Of a stretch of 64,000 nt of DNA, positions 24,878 to 38,699 are shown piece by piece (position 1 is the first letter of the stretch; each line of letters starts with the position of its first letter). The position numbers and the translations under genes are program-made. Location: assembly GCF_963678635.1 (NCBI RefSeq), contig NC_087065.1:78315396-78379395 (forward strand), read 5' to 3'. The stretch is from Symsagittifera roscoffensis. Taxonomy: Eukaryota > Xenacoelomorpha > Acoela > Convolutidae. The notes below the pieces were generated by a model, which was not told the DNA's origin, made no database searches, and saw only the letters and a program-made list of their open reading frames with translations.

Positions 24878-25505
24878 TTTGTTACAATGTCAGTCCTCTT
24901 GTCCCAACCCTAACAGTACATTTTAGTGTAAAGTATTGGAGGCGTAAGGTTTGTTACACTGTCAGTCCTCTTTTGTTAAAGTTTTGCAGGCGTAATGTTT
25001 GTTTTACCTTCAGTCCCCTTTTCCCCACCACAGTAGTACATTTTATTGTATCGTATTGCAGGCGTAGTGTTTATTACACTGTCAGTCCTTTTCTACCAAC
25101 CACAGTAGTACATTTTAGTGTAAAGTATTGCAGGCGTAGTGTTTGTTACACGGTCAGTCCTCTTTTCCCAACCAAAGTAGTAAATTTCAGTGTAATGTAT
25201 TGCAGGCGTAGTGTTCGTTACACTGTCAGTCCTCTTTTCCCAACCACAGCAGTACCTTCTAGTGTAACGTATTGCACGCGTAAGGTTGGTAACACGATCA
25301 GTCCTCCTTTCCCAACCACAGTAGTGCATTTTAGTGTAACATATTGCAGGCGTAGTGTTTGTTACACGGTCAGTCCTCTTTTCCCTACCACAGTAGTATA
25401 TTTTAGTGTAATGTATTGGAGGCGTAGAGTTTGTTACACTGTCAGTATTCTTTTTCCAACAAGAGTAGTACAATTTAGTGTAACGTATTGCAGGTGTATT
25501 GTTTG

Positions 25506-27470
25506 TTACACTGTCATTCCTCTTTTCCCAACCACAGTAGTACATTTGAATGTAAAGTATTCCAGGTGTAGTGTTTGTAACACGGTCAGTTCTCTTTTCT
25601 CAACCACAGTGTACATTTTAGGGAAAGTTATTGCAGGCGTAGTGTTTGTTACACGGTCAGTCCTCTTTTCCCAACCACAGTCGTACATTTTAGTATAACG
25701 TATTGCAGGCGTAGTGTTTGTTACACGGTCAGTGCTCTTTTCCCGACCACGAAAATACATTTTAGTGCAAAGTATTGCAGGCGTAGTGTTTGTTACACGG
25801 TCAGTCCTCTTTTCCCAACCACAGCAGTACATTTCAGTGTAACGTATTGCAGTAGTAGTGTTTGTTACACGTCAATCCTCTTTTCCCAACCACAGTAGTA
25901 CATTTTAGTGTAAATTTTTGCAGGCTTAGTGTTTGTTACACGGTCAGTCCTATTTCCCAACCACAGTCGTACATTTCAGTGTAATGTATTGCAGGCGCAA
26001 GGTTTGTTATACTGCCAGTCCTCTATTCCAACCACAGTAATATATTGTAGTGTAAAGTTTTGCAGGCGCAGTGTTTGTTGCATTTTCAGTCCTCTTTTCC
26101 CAACCACAGTAGTACATTTGAATGTAAAGTATTCCAGGTGTAGTGTTTGTAACACGGTCAGTTCTCTTTTCTCAACCACAGTGTACATTTTAGGGAAAGT
26201 TATTGGAGGCGTAGTGTTTGTTACACGGTCAGTCCTCTTTTCCCAACCACAGTCGTACATTTTAATATAACGTATTGCAGGCGTAGTGTTTGTTACACGG
26301 TCAGTGCTCTTTTCCCGACCACGGTAGTACATTTTAGTGTAAAGTTTTGCAGGCGTAGTGTTTGTTACACGGTCAGTCCTCTTTCCCAACCACAGTTGTA
26401 CATTTCAGTGTAATGTATTGCAGGCGCAAGGTTTGTTATACTGCCAGTCCTCTATTCCAACCAGAGTAATATATTGTGGTGTAAAGTTTTGCAGGCGTAA
26501 TGTTTGTTACACTGTCATTCCTCTTTTCCCAACCACAGTAGTACATTTGAATGTAAAGTATTCCAGGTGTAGTGTTTGTAACACGGTCAGTTCTCTTTTC
26601 TCAACCACAGTGTACATTTTAGGGAAAGTTATTGCAGGCGTAGTTTTTGTTACACGGTCAGTCCTCTTTTCCCAACCACAGTCGTACATTTTAGTATAAC
26701 GTATTGCAGGCGTAGTGTTTGTTACACGGTCAGTGCTCTTTTCCCGACCACGGTAGTACATTTTAGTGCAAAGTATTGCAGGCGTAGTGTTTGTTACATG
26801 GTCAGTCCTCTTTTCCCAACCACAGCAGTACATTTTAGTGTAACGTATTGCAGTAGTAGTGTTTGTTACACGTCAGTCCTCTTTTTCCAACCACAGTAGT
26901 ACATTTTAGTGTAAAGTTTTGCAGGCGTAGTGTTTGTTACACGGTCAGTCCTCTTTCCCAACCACAGTCGTACATTTCAGTGTAATTTATTGCAGGCGCA
27001 AGGTTTGTTATACTGCCAGTCCTCTATTCCAACCACAGTAATATACTGTAGTGTAAAGTTTTGCAGGCGCAGTGTTTGTTACATTGTCAGTCCTCTTTTT
27101 CCAACCACAGTAGTAGACTTTAGTGTAAAGTATTGCAGGCGTAGTGTTTGTTACACGGTTAGTCCTCTTTTCCCAACCACAGTCGTACATTTTAGTATAA
27201 CATATTGCAGGCGTAGTGTTTGTTACACGGTCAGTGCTCTTTTCCCGACCACGGTAGTACATTTTAGTGCAAAGTATTGCAGGCGTAGTGTTTGTTACAC
27301 GGTCAGTCCTCTTTTCCCAACCACAGCAGTACATTTTAGTGTAACGTATTGCAGGAGTAGTGTTTGTTACACCGTCAGTCCTCTTTTCCCAACCACAGTA
27401 GTACATTTCAGTGTAATGTATTGCAGGTTTAAGGTTTGTAGCACTCCCAGTCCTCTATTCCAACCACAGT
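25506..27470 (+). repeat. Domain III duplications with 429-, 572- and 1001-bp offsets
   Basis: A block with AAAGTATTCCAGGTGTAGTG followed by a shortened monomer CTCAACCACAGTGTACATTT and AGGGAAAGTTATTG occurs near 25555, 26126 and 26556. Successive copies of linked landmarks lie 429 or 572 bp apart, together 1001 bp (14 monomers less 7 bp). The missing bases come from shortened monomers inside each copy. Confidence 0.75.
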
Positions 27471-28419
27471 AATATATTGTAGTGTAAAGTATTGCAGGCG
27501 CAGTGTTTGTTACATTGTAAGTCCTCTTTTTCCAACCACAGTAGTAGACTTTAGTGTAAAGTATTGCAGGCGTAGTGTTTGTTTTACGGTCAGTCCTCTT
27601 TTCCCAACCACAGTCGTACATTTTAGTATAATGTATTGCAGGCGTAGTGTTTGTTACACGGTCAGTGCTCTTTTCCCGACCACGATCGTACATTTTAGTA
27701 TAACGTATTGCAGGCGTAGTGTTTGTTACACGGTCAGTGCTCTTTTCCCGACCACCGTAGTACATTTTAGTGAAATGTATTGCAGGCGTAAGGTTTGTTA
27801 CACTGCCAGTCCTCTATTCCAACCACAGTAATATATTGTAGTGTAAAGTATTGCAGGCGCAGTGTTTGTTACATTGCCAGTCCTCTTTTTCCAACCACAG
27901 TAGTAGACTTTAGTTTAAAGTATTGCAGGCGTAGTGTTTTTTACACGTTCAGTCCTCTTTTCCCAACCACAGTCGTACATTTTAGTATAATGTATTGCAA
28001 GCGTAGTGTTTGTTACACGGTTAGTCCTCTTTTCCCAACCACAGTCGTACATTTTAGTATAACGTATTGCAGGCGTAGTGTTTGTTACACCGTCAGTCCT
28101 CTTTTCGCGACCACCGTAGTACATTTTAGTGGAAAGTTTTGCAAGCGTAGTGTTTGTTACACGGTCAGTCCTCTTTTCCCAACCACAATAGTAAATTTCA
28201 GTGTAATGTATTGCAGGCGTAAGTTTGTTACACTGCCAGTCCTCTATTCCAACCACAGTAAAAATATTGTAGTGTAAAGTATTGCAGGCGCAGTGTTTGT
28301 TACATTGTCAGTCCTCTTTTTCCAACCACAGTAGTAGACTTTAGTGTAAAGTATTGCCGGCGTAGTGTTTTTTACACGTTCAGTCCTCTTTTCCCAACCA
28401 CAGTCGTACATTTTAGTAT

Positions 28420-31400
28420 AATGTATTGCAAGCGTAGTGTTTGTTACACGGTCAGTGCTCTTTTCCCGACCACGGTCGTACATTTTAGTATAACGTATTG
28501 CAGGCGTAGTGTTTGTTACACGGTCAGTGCTCTTTTCGCGACCACCGTAGTACGTTTCAGTGTAATGTATTGCAGGCGTAAGGTTTGTTACACTGCCAGT
28601 CCTCTATTCCAACCACAGTAAAATATGATAGTGTAAAGTATTGCAGGCGCAGTGTTTTTTACATTGTCAGTCCTCTTTTTCCAACCAAAGTAGTAGACTT
28701 TAGTGTAAAGTATTGCAGGAGTAGTGTTTGTTACACGGTGAGTCCTCTTTTCTCAACCACAGTGTACATTTTAGTGTAAGTTATTGCAGGCGTAGTGTTT
28801 GTTACACGGTCAGTGCTCTTTTTCCGACCACGGTAGTACATTTTAGTGCAAAGTGTTGCAGGCGTAGTGTTTTTTACACGGTCAGTCCTCTTTTCTTAAC
28901 CACAGCAGTACATTTTATTGTAACGTATTGCAGGAGTAGTGTTTGTTACACTGTCAGTCCTCTTTTCTCAACTACAATAGTACATTTTAGTGTATAGTTT
29001 TGCAGGCGTAGTGTTTGTTACACGGTCAGTCCTCTTTTCCCAACCACAGTCGTACATTTCAGTGTAATGTATTGCAGGCGTAACGTTTGTTACACTGCCA
29101 GTCCTCTATTCCAACCACAGTAATATATATATAGAGTAAAGTATTGCAGGCGCAGTGTTTGTTACACTGCCAGTCCTCTATTCCAACCACAGTAATATAT
29201 ATGATAGTGTAAAGTATTGCAGGCGCAGTGTTTTTTACATTGTCAGTCCTCTTTTCTCAACCACAGTGTACATTTTAGTGTAAATTATTGCAGGCGTAGT
29301 GTTTGTTACACGGTCAGTCCTCTTTTTCCAACCACAGTCGTTTATTTTAGTATAACGTATTGCAGGCGTAGTGTTTGTTACACGGTCAGTGCTCTTTTTC
29401 CGACCACGGTAGTACATTTTAGTGCAAAGTATTGCAGGCGTAGTGTCTGTTACACTGTCAGTTCTCTTTTCCCAACCACAGTAGTACATTTTAGTGTAAC
29501 GTATTGCAGGCGTAGTGTCTGTTACACTGTCAGTCCTCTTTTTCCAACCACAGTAGTAGACTTTAGTGTAAAGTATTGCAGGCGTAGTGTTTTTTACACG
29601 GTCAGTCCTCTTTTCCCAACCACAGTCGTACATTTTAGTATAATGTATTGCAAGCGTAGTGTTTGTTACACGGTCAGTGCTCTTTTCCCGACCACGGTCG
29701 TACATTTTAGTATAACGTATTGCAGGCGTAGTGTTTGTTACACGGTCAGTGCTCTTTTCGCGACCACCGTAGTACGTTTCAGTGTAATGTATTGCAGGCG
29801 TAAGGTTTGTTACACTGCCAGTCCTCTATTCCAACCACAGTAAAATATGATAGTGTAAAGTATTGCAGGCGCAGTGTTTTTTACATTGTCAGTCCTCTTT
29901 TTCCAACCACAGTAGTAGACTTTAGTGTAAAGTATTGCAGGAGTAGTGTTTGTTACACGGTGAGTCCTCTTTTCTCAACCACAGTGTACATTTTAGTGTA
30001 AGTTATTGCAGGCGTAGTGTTTGTTACACGGTCAGTCCTCTTTTTCCAACCACAGTCGTACATTTTAGTATAACATATTGCAGGCGTAGTGTTTGTTACA
30101 CGGTCAGTGCTCTTTTTCCGACCACGGTAGTACATTTTAGTGCAAAGTGTTGCAGGCGTAGTGTTTTTTACACGGTCAGTCCTCTTTTCTTAACCACAGC
30201 AGTACATTATATTGTAACGTATTGCAGGAGTAGTGTTTGTTACACTGTCAGTCCTCTTTTCTCAACTACAATAGTACATTTTAGTGTATAGTTTTGCAGG
30301 CGTAGTGTTTGTTACACGGTCAGTCCTCTTTTCCCAACCACAGTCGTACATTTCAGTGTAATGTATTGCAGGCGTAACGTTTGTTACACTGCCAGTCCTC
30401 TATTCCAACCACAGTAATATATTGTAGAGTAAAGTATTGCAGGCGCAGTGTTTGTTACACTGCCAGTCCTCTATTCCAACCACAGTAATATATGATAGTG
30501 TAAAGTATTGCAGGCGCAGTGTTTTTTACATTGTCAGTCCTCTTTTCTCAACCACAGTGTACATTTTAGTGTAAATTATTGCAGGCGTAGTGTTTGTTAC
30601 ACGGTCAGTCCTCTTTTTCCAACCACAGTCGTTTATTTTAGTATAACGTATTGCAGGCGTAGTGTTTGTTACACGGTCAGTGCTCTTTTTCCGACCACGG
30701 TAGTACATTTTAGTGCAAAGTATTGCAGGCGTAGTGTCTGTTACACTGTCAGTTCTCTTTTCCCAACCACAGTAGTACATTTTAGTGTAACGTATTGCAG
30801 GCGTAGTGTCTGTTACACTGTCAGTCCTCTTTTTCCAACCACAGTAGTAGACTTTAGTGTAAAGTATTGCAGGCGTAGTGTTTTTTACACGGTCAGTCCT
30901 CTTTTCCCAACCACAGTCGTACATTTTAGTATAATGTATTGCAAGCGTAGTGTTTGTTACACGGTCAGTGCTCTTTTCCCGACCACGGTCGTACATTTTA
31001 GTATAAAGTATTGCAGGCGTAGTGTTTGTTACACGGTCAGTGCTCTTTTCGCGACCACCGTAGTACGTTTCAGTGTAATGTATTGCAGGCGTAAGGTTTG
31101 TTACACTGCCAGTCCTCTATTCCAACCACAGTAAAATATGATAGTGTAAAGTATTGCAGGCGCAGTGTTTTTTACATTGTCAGTCCTCTTTTTCCAACCA
31201 CAGTAGTAGACTTTAGTGTAAAGTATTGCAGGAGTAGTGTTTGTTGCACGGTGAGTCCTCTTTTCTCAACCACAGTGTACATTTTAGTGTAAGTTATTGC
31301 AGGCGTAGTGTTTGTTACACGGTCAGTCCTCTTTTTCCAACCACAGTCGTACATTTTAGTATAACATATTGCAGGCGTAGTGTTTGTTACACGGTCAGTG

Positions 31401-32224
31401 CTCTTTTTCCGACCACGGTAGTACATTTTAGTGCAAAGTGTTGCAGGCGTAGTGTTTTTTACACGGTCAGTCCTCTTTTCTTAACCACAGCAGTACATTT
31501 TATTGTAACGTATTGCAGGAGTAGTGTTTGTTACACTGTCAGTCCTCTTTTCTCAACTACAATAGTACATTTTAGTGTATAGTTTTGCAGGCGTAGTGTT
31601 TGTTACACGGTCAGTCCTCTTTTCCCAACCACAGTCGTACATTTCAGTGTAATGTATTGCAGGCGTAACGTTTGTTAAACTGCCAGTCCTCTATTCCAAC
31701 CACAGTAATATATCGTAGAGTAAAGTATTGCAGGCGCAGTGTTTGTTACACTGCCAGTCCTCTATTCCAACCACAGTAATATATGATAGTGTAAAGTATT
31801 GCAGGCGCAGTGTTTTTTACATTGTCAGTCCTCTTTTCTCAACCACAGTGTACATTTTAGTGTAAATTATTGCAGGCGTAGTGTTTGTTACACGGTCAGT
31901 CCTCTTTTTCCAACCACAGTCGTTTATTTTAGTATAACGTATTGCAGGCGTAGTGTTTGTTACACGGTCAGTGCTCTTTTTCCGACCACGGTAGTACATT
32001 TTAGTGCAAAGTATTGCAGGCGTAGTGTCTGTTACACTGTCAGTTCTCTTTTCCCAACCACAGTAGTACATTTTAGTGTAACGTATTGCAGGCGTAGTGT
32101 CTGTTACACTGTCAGTCCTCTTTTTCCAACCACAGTAGTAGACTTTAGTGTAAAGTATTGCAGGCGTAGTGTTTTTTACACGGTCAGTCCTCTTTTCCCA
32201 ACCACAGTCGTACATTTTAGTATA
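28420..32224 (+). repeat. 1291-bp (18-mer) higher-order repeat, three copies
   Basis: A unit of 18 monomers less 5 bp repeats with landmarks at 29217, 30508 and 31799, exactly 1291 bp apart. A shorter related copy starts near 28420 (offset about 1222, one monomer fewer, near 28790). Over the 627 bp compared at 29217 and 30508 only about one base differs by eye. Copy-specific changes include an expanded TATATATATA tract near 29121. The very high similarity points to recent amplification. Confidence 0.88.
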
Positions 32225-35125
32225 ATGTATTGCAAGCGTAGTGTTTGTTACACGGTCAGTGCTCTTTTCCCGACCACGGTCGTACATTTTAGTATAACGT
32301 ATTGCAGGCGTAGTGTTTGTTACACGGTCAGTGCTCTTTTCCCGACCACGTTAGTACATTTTAGTGCAAAGTATTGCGCGTAGTGTTTGTTACACGGTCA
32401 GTCCTCTTTTCCCAACCACAGCAGTACATTTTAGTGTAACGTATTGCAGGAGTAGTGTTTGTTACACGGTCAGTCCTCTTTTCCCAACCACAGTCGTACA
32501 TTTCAGTGTAAATTGTTGCAGGCGTAAGGTTTGTTACACTGCCAGTCCTCTATTCCAACCTCAGTAAAATATGATAGTGTAAAGTATTGCAGGCGCAGTG
32601 CTTTTTACATTGTCAGTCCTCTTTTTCCAACCACAGAAGTAGACTTTAGTGTAAAGTATTGCAGGAGTAGTGTTTGTTACACGGTCAGTCCTCTTTTCTC
32701 AACCACAGTGTACAATTTAGTGTAAGTTATTGCAGGCGTAGTGTTTGTTACACGGTCAGTCCTCTTTTCCCAACCACAGTCGTACATTTTAGTATAACGT
32801 ATTGCAGGCGTAGTGTTTGTTACACGGTCAGTGCTCTTTTTCCGACCACGGTAGTACATTTTAGTGCAAAGTATTGCAGGCGTAGTGTTTTTTACACGGT
32901 CAGTCCTCTTTTCTTAACCACAGCAGTACATTTTATTGTAACGTATTGCAGGAGTAGTGTTTGTTACACTGTCAGTCCTCTTTTCCCAACCACAATAGTA
33001 CATTTTAGTGTATAGTTTTGCAGGCGTAGTGTTTGTTACACGGTCAGTCCTCTTTTCCCAACCACAGTCGTACATTTCAGTGTAATGTATTGCAGGCGTA
33101 ACGTTTGTTACACTGCCAGTCCTCTATTCCAACCACAGTAATAAATTGTAGAGTAAAGTATTGCAGGCGCAGTGTTTGTTACACTGCCAGTCCTCTATTC
33201 CAACCACAGTAATATATGATAGTGTAAAGTATTGCAGGCGCAGTGTTTTTTACATTGTCAGTCCTCTTTTTCCAACCACAGTAGTAGAATTTAGTGTAAA
33301 TAATTGCAGGAGTAGTGTTTGTTACACGGTCAGTCCTCTTTTCTCAACCACAGTGTACATTTTAGTGTAAGTTATTGCAGGCGTAGTGTTTGTTACACGG
33401 TCGGTCCTCTTTTCCCAACCACAGTCGTACATTTTAGTATAACGTATTGCAGGCGTAGTGTTTGTTACACGGTCAGTGCTCTTTTTCCGACCACGGTAGT
33501 ACATTTTAGTGCAAAGTATTGCAAGCGTAGTGTTTTTTACACGGTCAGTCCTCTTTTCTTAACCACAGCAGTACATTTTAGTGTAACGTATTGCAGGAGT
33601 AGTGTTTGTTACACTGTCAGTCCTCTTTTCCCAACCACAATAGTACATTTTAGTGTATAGTTTTGCAGGCGTAGTGTTTGTTACACGGTCAGTCCTCTTT
33701 TCCCAACCACAGTCGTACGTTTTAGTATAACGTATTGCAGGCGTAGTGTTTGTTACACGGTCAGTGCTCTTTTTCCGACCACGGTAGTACATTTTAGTGC
33801 AAAGTATTGCAGGCGTAGTGTTTTTTACACGGTCAGTCCTCTTTTCTTAACCACAGCAGTACATTTTAGTGTAACGTATTGCAGGAGTAGTGTTTGATAC
33901 ATTGCCAGTCCTCTATTCCAACCATAGTAATATATTGTAGTGCAAAGTATTGCAGGCGTAGTGTTTGTTACACGGTCAGTTTTTTTTCCCAACCACAGTA
34001 GTACATTTTATTGTAACGTATTGCAGGCGTAGTGTTTGTTACAATGTCAGTCCTCTTTTCCTATTAACTGTAGTTCATTTTAGTGAAATGTATTGCATGC
34101 GTAGTGTTTGTAACACGGTCAGTCCTCCTTTCCCAACCAAATTAAAACATTTCAGTGTAAAGTATTGCAGGCGTAATGTTTGTTACGCTGTCATTGCTCT
34201 TTTTCCAAGAAAAGTAGTACATTTTAGTTTAACGTATTGCAGGAGTAATTTTTGTTACACGGTCAGTTCTCTTTTACCAACCACAGTAGTACATTTTAGT
34301 GTAAAGTATTGCAGGTGTAGTGTTTGTTACACGGTCAGTCCTCTTTTCCCACCCAAAGTAGTACATTTTAGTGTAAAATGTTGGAGGCGTAAGGTTTGTT
34401 ACACTGTCAGTCCTCTTTTTCCAAGAAAAGTAGTACATTTTAGTTTAACGTATTGCCGGAGTAATTTTTGTTACACGGTCAGTTCTCTTTTACCAACCAC
34501 AGTAGTACATTTTAGTGTAAAGTATTGCAGGTGTAGTGTTTGTTACACGGTCAGTCCTATTTTCCCAACCACAAGAGTACATTTTAGTGTAACTTATGGT
34601 AAGCGCAATGTTTGTTACACTGTCAGTCCTCTTTTCACAACCACGGTTGATGATTTTAGTGTAACGTATTGCAGGCGTAGTGTTTGTTACACGGCCAGTC
34701 CTCTTTTCCCAACCAAAAAAGTAATTTTTATTATAACGAATTGTAGGCGTAACGTTTGTTACAGTGACATTCCTCTTTTCCCGACCACAGCAGTTTATTT
34801 AAGTGTAACGTCTTGCAGGCGTAGTGTTTGTTACACTGTCAGTCCTCTTTTACCACCCACAGTATTACATTTTAGTGTAACGTATTGCAGGCTTAGTGTT
34901 TGTTACATGGTCAGTCCTCTTTTCCCAACCAAAAAAGTAATTTTTATTATAACGAATTGTAGGCGTAACGTTTGTTACAGTGACATTCCTCTTTTCCCGA
35001 CCACAGCAGTTTATTTAAGTGTAACGTCTTGCAGGCGTAGTGTTTGTTACACTGTCAGTCCTCTTTTCCCAACCACAGTAGAACATTTTAGAGTAACGTT
35101 TTGCAGGCATAGTGTTTGTTACACG
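31824..35125 (+). repeat. 3302-bp higher-order repeat, copy 1
   Basis: A 46-monomer unit less 10 bp whose second copy starts at about 35126. Linked landmarks at 32364, 32674, 33319, 33965 and 35116 all recur 3302 bp later. It opens with a monomer truncated to CTCAACCACAGTGTACATTT and contains an oddly spaced join, AAAGTATTGCGCGTAGTG near 32370, where four bases (AGGC) are missing. Confidence 0.9.
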
Positions 35126-38100
35126 GTCAGTCCTCTTTTCTCAACCACAGTGTACATTTTAGTGTAAGTTATTGCAGGCATAGTGTTTGTTACACGGTCA
35201 GTCCTCTTTTTCCAACCACAGTCGTTTATTTTAGTATAACGTATTGCAGGCGTAGTGTTTGTTACACGGTCAGTGCTCTTTTTCCGACCACGGTAGTACA
35301 TTTTAGTGCAAAGTATTGCAGGCGTAGTGTCTGTTACACTGTCAGTTCTCTTTTCCCAACCACAGTAGTACATTTTAGTGTAACGTATTGCAGGCGTAGT
35401 GTCTGTTACACTGTCAGTCCTCTTTTTCCAACCACAGTAGTAGACTTTAGTGTAAAGTATTGCAGGCGTAGTGTTTTTTACACGGTCAGTCCTCTTTTCC
35501 CAACCACAGTCGTACATTTTAGTATAATGTATTGCAAGCGTAGTGTTTGTTACACGGTCAGTGCTCTTTTCCCGACCACGGTCGTACATTTTAGTATAAC
35601 GTATTGCAGGCGTAGTGTTTGTTACACGGTCAGTGATCTTTTCCCGACCACGTTAGTACATTTTAGTGCAAAGTATTGCGCGTAGTGTTTGTTACACGGT
35701 CAGTCCTCTTTTCCCAACCACAGCAGTACATTTTAGTGTAACGTATTGCAGGAGTAGTGTTTGTTACACGGTCAGTCCTCTTTTCCCAACCACAGTCGTA
35801 CATTTCAGTGTAAATTGTTGCAGGCGTAAGGTTTGTTACACTGCCAGTCCTCTATTCCAACCTCAGTAAAATATGATAGTGTAAAGTATTGCAGGCGCAG
35901 TGCTTTTTACATTGTCAGTCCTCTTTTTCCAACCACAGAAGTAGACTTTAGTGTAAAGTATTGCAGGAGTAGTGTTTGTTACACGGTCAGTCCTCTTTTC
36001 TCAACCACAGTGTACATTTTAGTGTAAGTTATTGCAGGCGTAGTGTTTGTTACACGGTCAGTCCTCTTTTCCCAACCACAGTCGTACATTTTAGTATAAC
36101 GTATTGCAGGCGTAGTGTTTGTTACACGGTCAGTGCTCTTTTTCCGACCACGGTAGTACATTTTAGTGCAAAGTATTGCAGGCGTAGTGTTTTTTACACG
36201 GTCAGTCCTCTTTTCTTAACCACAGCAGTACATTTTATTGTAACGTATTGCAGGAGTAGTGTTTGTTACACTGTCAGTCCTCTTTTCCCAACCACAATAG
36301 TACATTTTAGTGTATAGTTTTGCAGGCGTAGTGTTTGTTACACGGTCAGTCCTCTTTTCCCAACCACAGTCGTACATTTCAGTGTAATGTATTGCAGGCG
36401 TAACGTTTGTTACACTGCCAGTCCTCTATTCCAACCACAGTAATAAATTGTAGAGTAAAGTATTGCAGGCGCAGTGTTTGTTACACTGCCAGTCCTCTAT
36501 TCCAACCACAGTAATATATGATAGTGTAAAGTATTGCAGGCGCAGTGTTTTTTACATTGTCAGTCCTCTTTTTCCAACCACAGTAGTAGAATTTAGTGTA
36601 AATAATTGCAGGAGTAGTGTTTGTTACACGGTCAGTCCTCTTTTCTCAACCACAGTGTACATTTTAGTGTAAGTTATTGCAGGCGTAGTGTTTTTTACAC
36701 GGTCGGTCCTCTTTTCCCAACCACAGTCGTACATTTTAGTATAACGTATTGCAGGCGTAGTGTTTGTTACACGGTCAGTGCTCTTTTTCCGACCACGGTA
36801 GTACATTTTAGTGCAAAGTATTGCAAGCGTAGTGTTTTTTACACGGTCAGTCCTCTTTTCTTAACCACAGCAGTACATTTTAGTGTAACGTATTGCAGGA
36901 GTAGTGTTTGTTACACTGTCAGTCCTCTTTTCCCAACCACAATAGTACATTTTAGTGTATAGTTTTGCAGGCGTAGTGTTTGTTACACGGTCAGTCCTCT
37001 TTTCCCAACCACAGTCGTACGTTTTAGTATAACGTATTGCAGGCGTAGTGTTTGTTACACGGTCAGTGCTCTTTTTCCGACCACGGTAGTACATTTTAGT
37101 GCAAAGTATTGCAGGCGTAGTGTTTTTTACACGGTCAGTCCTCTTTTCTTAACCACAGCAGTACATTTTAGTGTAACGTATTGCAGGAGTAGTGTTTGAT
37201 ACATTGCCAGTCCTCTATTCCAACCATAGTAATATATTGTAGTGCAAAGTATTGCAGGCGTAGTGTTTGTTACACGGTCAGTTTTTTTTCCCAACCACAG
37301 TAGTACATTTTATTGTAACGTATTGCAGGCGTAGTGTTTGTTACAATGTCAGTCCTCTTTTCCTATTAACTGTAGTTCATTTTAGTGAAATGTATTGCAT
37401 GCGTAGTGTTTGTAACACGGTCAGTCCTCCTTTCCCAACCAAATTAAAACATTTCAGTGTAAAGTATTGCAGGCGTAATGTTTGTTACGCTGTCATTGCT
37501 CTTTTTCCAAGAAAAGTAGTACATTTTAGTTTAACGTATTGCAGGAGTAATTTTTGTTACACGGTCAGTTCTCTTTTACCAACCACAGTAGTACATTTTA
37601 GTGTAAAGTATTGCAGGTGTAGTGTTTGTTACACGGTCAGTCCTCTTTTCCCACCCAAAGTAGTACATTTTAGTGTAAAATGTTGGAGGCGTAAGGTTTG
37701 TTACACTGTCAGTCCTCTTTTTCCAAGAAAAGTAGTACATTTTAGTTTAACGTATTGCCGGAGTAATTTTTGTTACACGGTCAGTTCTCTTTTACCAACC
37801 ACAGTAGTACATTTTAGTGTAAAGTATTGCAGGTGTAGTGTTTGTTACACGGTCAGTCCTATTTTCCCAACCACAAGAGTACATTTTAGTGTAACTTATG
37901 GTAAGCGCAATGTTTGTTACACTGTCAGTCCTCTTTTCACAACCACGGTTGATGATTTTAGTGTAACGTATTGCAGGCGTAGTGTTTGTTACACGGCCAG
38001 TCCTCTTTTCCCAACCAAAAAAGTAATTTTTTTTATAACGAATTGTAGGCGTAACGTTTGTTACAGTGACATTCCTCTTTTCCCGACCACAGCAGTTTAT

Positions 38101-38427
38101 TTAAGTGTAACGTCTTGCAGGCGTAGTGTTTGTTACACTGTCAGTCCTCTTTTACCACCCACAGTATTACATTTTAGTGTAACGTATTGCAGGCGTAGTG
38201 TTTGTTACATGGTCAGTCCTCTTTTCCCAACCAAAAAAGTAATTTTTATTATAACGAATTGTAGGCGTAACGTTTGTTACAGTGACATTCCTCTTTTCCC
38301 GACCACAGCAGTTTATTTAAGTGTAACGTCTTGCAGGCGTAGTGTTTGTTACACTGTCAGTCCTCTTTTCCCAACCACAGTAGAACATTTTAGAGTAACG
38401 TTTTGCAGGCATAGTGTTTGTTACACG
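35126..38427 (+). repeat. 3302-bp higher-order repeat, copy 2
   Basis: Second copy of the preceding unit. Across the 1203-bp stretch at 37267-38469, compared with 33965-35167, I found only a few differences (for example TTTTTTTTATAACG for TTTTTATTATAACG near 38030). A third, partial copy starts at 38428 but soon switches to a rearranged order. Confidence 0.9.
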
Positions 38428-38699
38428 GTCAGTCCTCTTTTCTCAACCACAGTGTACATTTTAGTGTAAGTTATTGCAGGCATAGTGTTTGTTACACGGT
38501 CAGTCCTCTTTTCCCAAACACAGTGGTACATTTTAGTATAACGTATTGCAGGCGTAGTGTTTGTTACACGGTCAGTGCTCTTTTCCCGACCACGTTACTA
38601 CATTTTAGTGCAAAGTATTGCGCGTAGTGTTTGTTACACGGTCAGTCCTCTTTTCCCAACCACAGCAGTACATTTTAGTGTAACGTATTGCAGGAGTAG

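Noticed and set aside
29110-29140. TATATATATA tract as a promoter
   Set aside because: It is a local AT expansion in one higher-order copy; the sister copies at 30415 and 31706 lack it and no gene follows.
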